This document shows positions 13,012-23,592 of a stretch of 64,000 bases of DNA, piece by piece. A program made the position numbers and the translations under genes. Under the pieces are notes generated by a model, which saw only the letters and a list, made by a program, of their open reading frames with translations, was not told where the DNA came from and searched no databases. Numbering within the stretch: the first letter of the stretch is position 1; every line of letters starts with the position of its first letter. This DNA comes from Acanthosoma haemorrhoidale (Eukaryota > Arthropoda > Insecta > Hemiptera > Acanthosomatidae): NCBI GenBank assembly GCA_930367205.1, contig OV884014.1:118737768-118801767 (forward strand), written 5' to 3'.

Positions 13012-15587
13012 AAGTCACGAGTGGATATAACATGAAATAATGCTAAATATGATTGTATAGTGTAGCATTGACACTCATTGTATCACGAGATACGATCGTA
13101 TGATTGAAGTCACGAGTGAATATAACATCAAATGATGTTGAATATGATTGTATAATGTATCATTAGCACTCATTGTTTCACGTGATACGATCGTATGATT
13201 AAAGCTACAGGTGAATATAACATCAAATGATGTCGATTATGATAGTGTACCGCATCATTGGCACTAATTATATCACGAGATACTATCGTATGATTGAAGT
13301 CACGAGTGAATATAACATCAAATGATGCTAAATATGATTGTATAGTGTATCATTAGCACTCATTGTTTCACGTGATACGATCGTATGATTAAAGTTACGA
13401 GTAAATATAACATCAAATGATGTCGAATATGATAATGTACCGTATCATTAGCACTCATATCATCACGTGATACGATCGTATGATGAAAGTTACGAGTGAA
13501 TATAACATCAAATGATGTTGAATATGATTGTATAATGAATCATTAGCACTCATTGTTTCACGTGATACGATCGTATGATGAAAGTTACGAGTGAATATAA
13601 CATCAAATGATGTTGAATATGATTGTATAATGAATCATTAGCACTCATTGTTTCACGTGATACGATCGTATGATTAAAGTTACAGGTGAATATAACATCA
13701 AATGATGTCGAATATGATAATGTACCGTATCATTAGCACTCATATCATCACGTGATACGATCGTATGATGAAAGTTACGATTGAATATAACATCAAATGA
13801 TGTTGAATATGATTGTATAATGTATCATTAGCACTCATTGTTTCACGTGATACGATCGTATGATTAAAGTTATGAGTGAAGATAACATCAAATGATGTTG
13901 AATATGATTGTATAATGTATCATTAGCACTCATTGTATCACGAGATAAGATCGTATGATTGAAGTCACGAGTGAATATACTATAAAATGATGTCGATTAT
14001 AATAGTGTACCACATCATTGGCACTCATTATATCACGTGATACGATCGTATGATTGAAGTCACGAGTGAATATAATATCAAATGATGTCAATTATGATAG
14101 TGTTGCGTATCATAAGCACTCCTTGTTTCACGTGATACGATCGTATGATTAAAGTTACGAGTGAAGATAACATCAAATGATGTTGAATATGATTGTATAA
14201 TGTATCATTAGCACTCATTGTTTCACGTGATACGATCGTATGATTAAAGTTACAGGTGAATATAACATCAAACGATGTCGATTATGATAGTGTACCGCAT
14301 CATTGGCACTCAATATATCACGTGATACGATCGTATGATTGAAGTCACGAGTGAATATAACATCAAATAATGTTAAATATGATTGTATAATGTATCATTA
14401 GCACTCATTGTTTCACGTGATACGATCGTATGATTAAAGTTACAGGTGAATATAACATCAAATGATGTCGATTATGATAGTGTACCGCATCATTGGCACT
14501 CATTATATCACGTGATACTATCGTATGATTGAAGTCACGAGTGAATATAACATCAAATGATGCTAAATATGATTGTATAGTGTATCATTAGCACTCATTG
14601 TTTCACGTGATATGATGGTATGATTAAAGTTACGAGTGAATATAAAATCAAATGATGCTAAATATGATTGTATAGTGTATCATTAGCACTCATTGTTTCA
14701 CGTGATACGATCGTAAGATTAAAGTTACGAGTAAATATAACATCAAATGGTGTTGAATATGATAATGTACTGTATCATTAGCACTCATTGTATCACGTGA
14801 CACGATCGTATGATGAAAGTTACGAGTGAATATAACATCAAATGATGTCGATTATGATAGTGTACCTTATCATTGGCACTCATTATATCACGTGATACGA
14901 TCGTATAATGAAAGTTACGAGTGAATATACTATTAAATAATGTCGATTATGATAGTGTACCGCATCATTGGCACTCATTATATCACGTGATACGATCGTA
15001 TGATTGAAGTCACGAGTGAATATAACATCAAATGATGTCAATTATGATAGTGTTCCGTATCATAAGCACTCATTGTATCACGTGATACGATCGTATGATG
15101 AAAGTTACAAGTAAATATACTATTAAATGATGTCGATTATGACAGTGTACCGTACCATTGGCACTCATAGTATCACGTGATACGATCGTATGATTGAAGT
15201 CACGAATGAATATAACATCAAATAATGTCGATTATGATAGTGTACCGCATCATTAGCACACATTGTATCACGTGATACGATCGTATGATTAAAGTTACGA
15301 GTGAAGATAACATCAAATGATGTCGATTATAATAGTGTACCGCATCATTGGCACTCATTCTATCACGTGATGCTATCGTATGATTGAAGTCACGAGTGAA
15401 TATAACATCAAATAATGCTAAATATGATCGTATAGTGTAGCATTGACACTCATTGTATCACGAGATACGATCGTATGATTAAAGTCACGAGTGAATATAA
15501 CAGCAAATGATGTTGAATATGATTGTATAATGTATCATTAGCACTCATTGTTTCACGTGATACGATCGTATAATCAATGTTACGAGT
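13012..15587. repeat. Irregular right end of block A1
   Basis: The 95-bp monomers continue. Up to about 14130 they resemble the start of the HOR, including a one-monomer local duplication near 13570-13670 in which two consecutive units end AATGAATCATTAGC. After that, subtypes appear in a new order that resembles the body of A2 (about 18690 onward) more than the A1 HOR. Divergent copies are frequent, for example CACGTGATATGATGG near 14606 and CACGTGACACGATCG near 14795. The last, partial monomer stops after about 12 bases at the junction with B1. Confidence 0.85.
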
Positions 15588-17281
15588 TAACATAATAGGG
15601 CAAGAATTATTGTACCAGCTATGAAATACGCATTTTTGTAAAATTCTACTTTTTGACGATATTTTTCTTGTTTTGGTATGAGGAAATCATAATTGTTCAG
15701 GAGCTAACGTACCAGCTATAAAATACTCTTATATGTAAAAATTAAACTTTTTGATGACATTTTCCTTGTTTTGGTATCAGGAGAACATAATAAGGCAGGA
15801 GCTAACGTACTAGCTGAGAAATACGCATTTTTGTAAAAATTTGAGTTTTCGACGATATTTTCCTTCTTTTGGTATCAGGAGAACATAATGGGGCAGGAGC
15901 TAACGTACTAGCTATGAAATACGCATTTTCGAAAAATTCGACTTTTTGAAGATATTTTCCTTGATTTCGTATCAGGAGAACATAAAAGAGCAGGAGTTAA
16001 CGTTCCAGCTATGAAATACCCATTTTTTAAAAATTCGACTTTTTGACGATATTTTCCTGGTTTTCGTATCAGGAGAACATAATAGGGCAGGAGCTAACAT
16101 ACCAGCTATGAAATACGCAATTTTTGTAAAAATTTGAGTTTTCGACGATATTTTCCTTGTTTTGGTATCAGGAGAACATAATGGGGCAGGAGCTAACGTA
16201 CTAGCTATGAAATACGCAATTTTTGTAAAAATTTGAGTTTTCGACGATATTTTCCTTGTTTTGGTATCAGGAGAACATAATGGGGCAGGAGCTAACGTAC
16301 TAGCTATGAAATACGCATTTTTGTAAAAATTTGAGTTTTTGACGATATTTTCCTTGATTTCGTATCAGGAGAACATAAAAGAGCAGGAGCTAACGTACTA
16401 GCTATGAAATACGCATTTTTGTAAAAATTTGAGTTTTTGACGATATTTTCCTTGATTTCGTATCAGGAGAACATAAAAGAGCAGGAGCTAACGTTCCAGC
16501 TACAAAAAACGCATTTTTGTAAAAATTTGAATTTTAGACGATATTTTCCTTGTTTTAGTATCAGGAGAACATAATGGGGCAGGAGCTAACGTACCAGCTA
16601 TGAAATACGCATTTTTGTAAAAAAATTTGAGTTTTTGACGATATTTTCCTTGATTTCGTATCAGGAGAACATAAAAGAGCAGGAGCTAACGTTCCAGCTA
16701 CAAAAAACGCATTTTTGTAAAAATTTGAATTTTAGACGATATTTTCTTTGTTTTGGTATCAGGAGAACATAATGGGACAGGAGCTAACGTACCAGCTATG
16801 AGATACCTATTTTTTTTAAATTTGACTTTTTGACGATATTTTCCTGGTTTTCGTATCAGGAGAACATAATGGGGCAGGAGCTAACGTACTAGCCATGAAA
16901 TACGCATTTTTGAAAAATTAAACTTTTTGACGATATTTTTCTCTTTTTCGTATCAGGAGAACATAATAGGGCAGGAGCTAACGTACCAGCTATGAAATAC
17001 GCATTTTTGTAAAAATTTGACTTTTGGACGATATTTTCTTTGTTTTGGTATCAGGAGAACATAATGGGACAGGAGCTAACGTACTAGCTCTAAATACGCA
17101 TTTTTGTGAAAATTCGACTTTTTGACGTCATTTTTCTTGTTTTGGTATCAGGAGAACATAATGGGGCAGGTGCTAACGTACAAGTTATGAAATACGCATT
17201 TTTGTAAAAATTCAACTTTTTAAAAATGTTTTCTTTGTTTTGGTATCAGGAGAACATAAAGGGGCAAGAGCTAACGTACAA
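15588..17281. repeat. Satellite B array, block B1 (98-bp monomer)
   Basis: About 17.3 head-to-tail monomers of family B. The period was measured from successive TATCAGGAGAACAT starts, for example 16166, 16265 and 16363. The array opens with two edge-specific units: GGGCAAGAATTATTGTACC, then a monomer reading GAGGAAATCATAATTGTTC. It closes with GGGGCAAGAGCTAACGTACAA. Interior units differ in three places: CTAGCTATG, CCAGCTATG or CCAGCTACAAAA after ACGTA/ACGTT; ATTTTTGTAAAAAT versus ATTTTCGAAAAATTCG in the middle; and TTTTGG versus ATTTCG before TATCAGG. No coding sequence is present. Confidence 0.96.
16265..16362. repeat. Representative family B monomer (98 bp)
   Basis: The unit runs from one TATCAGGAGAACATAATGG to the next. 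In order it contains the GGGGCAGGAGC stretch, the inverted repeat AGCTA-ACGTAC-TAGCT, TATGAAATACGC, a T-run/A-run segment ATTTTTGTAAAAAT (6-bp arms around GT), a TTGACGATATTTTCCTTG segment, and a short T-rich tail. I see no homology to family A beyond isolated 4-6-base words. By hand count C is 13, G is 22 and CpG is 4, against an expected 2.9. Confidence 0.93.
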
Positions 17282-17301
17282 GATCATACGATCGTATGAT
17301 C
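17282..17301. repeat. B1/A2 junction palindrome, perfect 20 bp
   Basis: GATCATACGATCGTATGATC is its own reverse complement. It extends the ordinary 12-bp ATACGATCGTAT dyad of family A, because the usual left flank GTG is replaced by a GATC sequence and the right flank TGATT becomes TGATC. It sits exactly where B sequence (CTAACGTACAA) ends. Confidence 0.95.
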
Positions 17302-20300
17302 AAAGTTACGAGTGAATATGACATCAAATGATGTCAAATATGATAGTGTGCCGTATCATTTGCACTTATTGTATCACGTGATACAATCGTATGATTGAAG
17401 TTACAGTGAATATACTATTAAATAATGTCGATGCTGACAGTGTACTGTATACTTGGCACTCATTGTATCACGTGATACGATCGTATGATTGAAGTCATGA
17501 ATGAATATAACATCAAATGATGTCGATTATGATAGTGTGCCGCATCATTAGCACACATTGTATCACATGATACGATTGTATGATTGAAGTTACGAGTGAA
17601 TATAACATCAAATGATTTCGAATATGATAATGAACCGCATCATTGGCAATCATTATATCACGTGATACCATCATATGATTGAAGTCACGAGTGAATATAA
17701 CATCAAATGATGTTGGATATGATTGTATAATGTATCATTAGCACTCATTGTTTCACGTGATACGATCGTATGATTAAAGTTACAGGTGAATATAATATCA
17801 ATTGATGTCGTATATGATAGCGCACCATATCATTAGCACTTATTGTATCATGTGATGTGATCGTATGATTAAAGTTACGATTGGAGATACTAATAAATGA
17901 TGTTGAATATAATAGTGCACCATATCATTAGCACTTATTGTATCATGTGATGCGATCGTATGATTAAAGTTAAAAGTGAATATAACATCAAATGATGTCG
18001 ATTATAATAGTGTACCGCATCATTGGCACTCATTATATCGATGATGCTATCGTATGATTAAAGTCACGAGTGAATATAACATCAAATAATGCTAAATATG
18101 ATTGTATAGTGTAGCATTGACACTCATTGTATCACGAGATACGATCGTATGATTGAAGTCACGAGTGAATATACTATAAAATGATGTCGATTATGATAGT
18201 GTACCACATCATTGGCACTCATAATATCACGTGATACGATCGTATGATTGAAGTCACGAGTGAATATAATATCAAATGATGTCAATTATGATAGTGTTGC
18301 GTATTATAAGCACTCATTGTTTCACGTGATACGATCGTATAATTAAAGTTACGATTGGAGATACTAATAAATGATGTTGAATATAATAGTGCACCATATC
18401 ATTAGCACTTATTGTATCATGTGATGCGATCGTATGATTAAAGTTACAAGTGAATATAACATCAAATGATGTCGATTATAATAGTGTACCGCATCATTGG
18501 CACTCATTATATCACGTGATACTATCGTATGATTGAAGTCACGAGTGAATATAACATCAAATAATGCTAAATATGATTGTATAGTGTAGCATTGACACTC
18601 ATTGTATCACGAGATACGATCGTATGATTGAAGTCACGAGTGAATATAACATCAAATGATGTTGAATATGATTGTATGATGTATCATTAGCACTCATTGT
18701 TTCACGTGATACGATCGTAAGATTAAAGTTACGAGTAAATATAACATCAAATGATGTCGAATATGATAATGTACTGTATCATTAGCACTCATTGTATCAC
18801 GTGACACGATCGTATGATGAAAGTTACGAGTGAATATAACATCAAATGATGTCGATTATGATAGTGTACCTTATCATTGGCACTCATTATATCACGTGAT
18901 ACGATCGTATAATGAAAGTTACGAGTGAATATACTAATTAATAATGTCGATTATGATATTGTACCGCATCATTGGCACTCATTATATCACGTGATACTAT
19001 CGTATGATTGAAGTCACGAGTGAATATAACATCAAATAATGCTAAATATGATTGTAAAGTGTAGCATTGACACTCATTGTATCACGAGATACGATCGTAT
19101 GATTGAAGTCACGAGTGAATATAACATCAAATAATGCTAAATATGATTGTATAGTGTAGCATTGACACTCATTGTATCACGAGAAACGATCGTATGATTA
19201 AAGTCACGAGTGAATATAACATCAAATAATGCTAAATATGATTGTATAGTGTAGCATTGACACTCATTGTATCACGAGATACGATCGTATGATTAACGTC
19301 ACGAGTGAATATAACATCAAATGATGTTGAATATGATTGTTTAATGTATCATTAGCACTCATTGTTTCACGTGATACGATCGTATGATTAAAGTTACGAG
19401 TGAATATACTATTAAATGATGTCGATTATGATAGTGTACCGCATCATTAGCACTCATTATATCACGTGATACGATCGTATGATTGAAGTCACGAGTGAAT
19501 ATAATATCAAATGATGTCAATTATGATAGTGTTGCGTATCATAAGCACTCACTGTATCACGTGATACGATCGTATGATGAAAGTTACGAGTGAATATAAC
19601 ATCAAATGATGTCGAATAGGATTGTATAATGTATCATTAGCACTTATTGTTTCATGTGATACGATTTTATGATTAAAGTTACGATTGAAGTTACTAATAA
19701 ATGATGTTGAATATAATAGTGCACCATATCATTAGCACTTATTGTATCATGTGATGCGATCGTATGATTAAAGTTACAAGTGAATATAACATCAAATGAT
19801 GTCGATTATAATAGTGTACCGCATCATTGGCACTCATTATATCACGTGATGCTATCGTATGATTGAAGTCACGAGTGAATATAACATCAAATAATGCTAA
19901 ATATGATCGTATAGTGTAGCATTGACACTCATTGTATCACGAGATACGATCGTATGATTAAAGTCACGAGTGAATATAACAGCAAATGATGTTGAATATG
20001 ATTGTATAATGTATCATTAGCACTCATAGTTTCACGTGATACGATCGTATGATTAAAGTTACGAGTGAATATAACAGCAAATGATGCTAAATATGATTGT
20101 ATAGTGTATCATTAGCACTCATTGTTTCACGCAATACGATCGTATGATTTAAGTTACGAGTAAATATAACATCAAATGATGTCGATTATAATAGTGTACC
20201 GCATCATTGGCGATCATTATATCACGTGATACTATCGTATTATTGAAGTCACGAGTGAATATAACATCAAATGATGCTAAATATGACTGTATAGTGTATC

Positions 20301-21016
20301 ATTAGCACTCATTGTTTCACGTGATACGATCGTATGATTAAAGTTACGAGTAAATATAACATCAAATGATGTCGAATATGATAATGTACCGTATCATTAG
20401 CACTCATTGTATCACGTGATACGATCGTATGATGAAAGTTACGAGTGAATATAACATCAAATGATGTCGATTATGATAGTGTACCGCATCATTGGCACTT
20501 ATTATATCACGTGATACTATCGTATGATTGAAGTCACGAGTGAATATAACATCAAATAATGCTAAATATGATTGTAAAGTGTAGCATTGACACTCATTGT
20601 ATCACGAGATACGATCGTATGATTGAAGTCACGAGTGAATATAACATCAAATAATGCTAAATATGATTGTATAGTGTAGCATTGACACTCATTGTATCAC
20701 GAGAAACGATCGTATGATTAAAGTCACGAGTGAATATAACATCAAATAATGCTAAATATGATTGTATAGTGTAGCATTGACACTCATTGTATCACGAGAT
20801 ACGATCGTATGATTAACGTCACGAGTGAATATAACATCAAATGATGTTGAATATGATTGTTTAATGTATCATTAGCACTCATTATTTCACGTGATACGAT
20901 CGTATGATTAAAGTTACGAGTGAATATACTATTAAATGATGTCGATTATGATAGTGTACCGCATCATTGGCACTAATTGTATCACGTGATACGATCGTAT
21001 GATCAATGCTACGAGT
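17282..21016. repeat. Satellite A array, block A2
   Basis: About 39.3 monomers of 95 bp (3,735 bp, remainder 30). It begins at the shared B-to-A junction palindrome, followed by a divergent first unit (GAATATGACATC) and a one-base-short unit (GTTACAGTGAATATAC). One monomer near 18039 reads TATATCGATGATGC and has lost the CACGTG dyad by a small deletion. Near 19020-19290 there are three consecutive GCTAAATATG-type units. The last 1.4 kb matches the end of A3 at a constant offset of 5,532 bp. Confidence 0.95.
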
Positions 21017-22907
21017 TAACATAATAGGGCAAGAATTATTGTACTAGCTATGAAATACGCATTTTTGTAAAATTCTACTTTTTGACGATATTTTTCTTGT
21101 TTTGGTATGAGGAAATCATAATTGTTCAGGAGCTAACGTACCAGCTATAAAATACTCTTATATGTAAAAATTTAACTTTTTGATCACATTTTCCTTGTTT
21201 TGGTATCAGGAGAACATAATAAGGCAGGAGCTAACGTACCAGCTATGAAATACGCAATTTTTGTAAAAATTTGAGTTTTCGACGATATTTTCCTTGTTTT
21301 GGTATCAGGAGAACATAATGGAGCAGGAGCTAACGTACTAGCTATGAAATACGCATTTTTGTAAAAATTTGAGTTTTTGACGATATTTTCCTTGATTTCG
21401 TATCAGGAGAACATAAAAGAGCAGGAGCTAACGTTCCAGCTACAAAAAACGCATTTTTGTAAAAATTTGAATTTTAGACGATATTTTCCTTGTTTTGGTA
21501 TCAGGAGAACATAATAAGGCAGGAGCTAACGTACTAGCTGAGAAATACAAATTTTTGTAAAAATTTGAGTTTTCGACGATATTTTCCTTGTTTTGGTATC
21601 AGGAGAACATAATAAGGCAGGAGCTAACGTACTAGCTATGAAATACGCATTTTTGTAAAAATTTGAGTTTTTGACGATATTTTCCTTGATTTCGTATCAG
21701 GAGAACATAAAAGAGCAGGAACTAACGTTCCAGCTACAAAAAACGCATTTTTGTAAAAATTTGAATTTTAGACGATATTTTCCTTGTTTTGGTATCAGGA
21801 GAACATAATGGGGCAGGAGCTAACGTATCAGCTATGAAATACGCATTTTTGTAAAAATTTGAGTTTTTGACGATATTTTCCTTGATTTCGTATCAGGAGA
21901 ACATAAAAGAGCAGGAGCTAACGTTCCAGCTACAAAAAACGCATTTTTGTAAAAATTTGAGTTTTCGACGATATTTTCCTTGTTTTGGTATCAGGAGAAC
22001 ATAATAGGGCAGGAGCTAACGTACCAGCTATGAAATACGCAATTTTTGTAAAAATTTGAGTTTTCGACGATATTTTCCTTGTTTTGGTATCAGGAGAACA
22101 TAATGGAGCAGGAGCTAACGTACTAGCTATGAAATACGCATTTTTGTAAAAATTTGAGTTTTTGACGATATTTTCCTTGATTTCGTATCAGGAGAACATA
22201 AAAGAGCAGGAGCTAACGTTCCAGCTACAAAAAACGCATTTTTGTAAAAATTTGAATTTTAGACGATATTTTCCTTGTTTTGGTATCAGGAGAACATAAT
22301 AAGGCAGGAGCTAACGTACTAGCTGAGAAATACGCATTTTTGTAAAAATTTGAGTTTTCGACGATATTTTCCTTGTTTTGGTATCAGGAGAACATAATGG
22401 GGCAGGAGCTAACGTACTAGCTATGAAATACGCATTTTTGTAAAAATTTGAGTTTTTGACGATATTTTCCTTGATTTCGTATCAGGAGAACATAAAAGAG
22501 CAGGAGCTAACGTTCCAGCTACAAAAAACGCATTTTTGTAAAAATTCGAATTTTAGACGATATTTTCTTTGTTTTGGTATCAGGAGAACATAATGGGACA
22601 GGAGCTAACGTACCAGCTATGAGATACCTATTTTTTTTAAATTAAACTTTTTGACGATATTTTTCTCTTTTTCGTATCAGGAGAACATAATGGGGCAGGA
22701 GCTAACGTACTAGCTATGAAATACGCATTTTTAAAAAATTCAACTTTTTGACAATATTTTTCTTGTTTTGGTATCAGGAGAACATAATGGGGCAGGTGCT
22801 AACGTACAAGTTATGAAATACGCATTTTTGTAAAAATTCAACTTTTTAAAAATGTTTTCTTTGTTTTGGTATCAGGAGAACATAAAGGGGCAAGAGCTAA
22901 CGTACAA
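21017..22907. repeat. Satellite B array, block B2, with dimer/trimer HOR
   Basis: About 19.3 monomers of 98 bp. It has the same two edge units as B1 on the left and the same CAAGAGCTAACGTACAA end on the right. The interior has a short HOR: units reading CCAGCTACAAAAAACGC begin at 21439, 21733, 21929, 22224 and 22518, with spacings of 294, 196, 295 and 294 bp, that is three, two, three and three monomers. The trimer contains a gagttttcgacg unit, a gagtttttgacg/GATTTCG unit and the ACAAAAAACG unit with GAATTTTAGACG. This is the clearest HOR in family B. Confidence 0.93.
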
Positions 22908-22927
22908 GATCATACGATCGTATGATC
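22908..22927. repeat. B2/A3 junction palindrome, perfect 20 bp
   Basis: GATCATACGATCGTATGATC, self-complementary, directly after B sequence CTAACGTACAA. Same position and sequence as at the other B-to-A boundaries. Confidence 0.95.
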
Positions 22928-23592
22928 AAAGTTACGAGTGAATATGACATCAAATGATGTCAAATAGGATAGTGTGCCGTATCATTTGCACTTATTGTAT
23001 CACGTGATACAATCGTATGATTGAAGTTACAGTGAATATACTATTAAATAATGTCGATGCTGACAGTGTACTGTATACTTGGCACTGATTGTATCACGTG
23101 ATACGATCGTATGATTGAAGTCATGAATGAATATAACATCAAATGATGTCGATTATGATAGTGTGCCGCATCATTAGCACACATTGTATCACATGATACG
23201 ATTGTATGATTGAAGTTACGAGTGAATATAACATCAAATGATTTCGAATATGATAATGAACCGCATCATTGGCAATCATTATATCACGTGATACCATCAT
23301 ATGATTGAAGTCACGAGTGAATATAACATCAAATGATGTTGGATATGATTGTATAATGTATCATTAGCACTCATTGTTTCACGTGATACGATCGTATGAT
23401 TAAAGTTACAGGTGAATATAATATCAATTGATGTCGTATATGATAGCGCACCATATCATTAGCACTTATTGTATCATGTGATGTGATCGTATGATTGAAG
23501 TCACCAGTGAATATAACATCAAATAATGCTAAATATGATTGTACAGTGTAGCATTGACACTCATTGTATCACGAGATACGATCGTATGATGA

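Larger units (their letters stand above)
1..15587. repeat. Satellite A array, block A1 (95-bp monomer, left end cut by window)
   Basis: This is an uninterrupted head-to-tail array of about 164 monomers of 95 bp, all in one orientation. The period is directly visible: the unit beginning AAGTCACGAGTGG at position 1 is followed by AAGTCACGAGTGA at 96, and the same variant returns at 666 (7 x 95). Length is strongly conserved; the few indels are single bases, for example the recurrent ACAGTGAATAT form near 1241, 4850 and 8174. Most of the block is a 35-monomer HOR of 3,324 bp, listed separately. From about 14130 to the end the monomers are more mixed and lose the HOR register, as expected near an array edge. 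No gene or unrelated insertion is seen. Confidence 0.97.
17282..22907. repeat. Composite A+B unit (A2+B2), 5,626 bp
   Basis: This unit runs from one B-to-A palindrome to the next. The following unit (22908-28240, 5,333 bp) has the same head for about 580 bp, the same A tail and a similar B array, so the two are diverged copies of one composite repeat. Their middles differ by in-register gain and loss of whole monomers. Confidence 0.8.

Noticed and set aside
1..15587. CRISPR array (regular repeats with spacers)
   Set aside because: The whole 95-bp unit is repeated with variants. There is no constant-repeat/unique-spacer alternation, no cas gene and no leader.
15717..15725. TATAAAATA as a TATA box in the second edge monomer of B blocks
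   Set aside because: An AT-rich repeat will contain such words by chance; there is no downstream gene or other promoter element.
15588..17281. B blocks as inserted mobile elements
   Set aside because: They are internally tandem, have no terminal inverted repeats, LTRs, target-site duplication or coding capacity, and vary in length by whole 98-bp units.
17282..17301. Boundary palindrome as a rho-independent terminator or operator
   Set aside because: There is no adjacent gene, no T-tract placed as a terminator would need, and the surroundings are eukaryotic-style satellite DNA.
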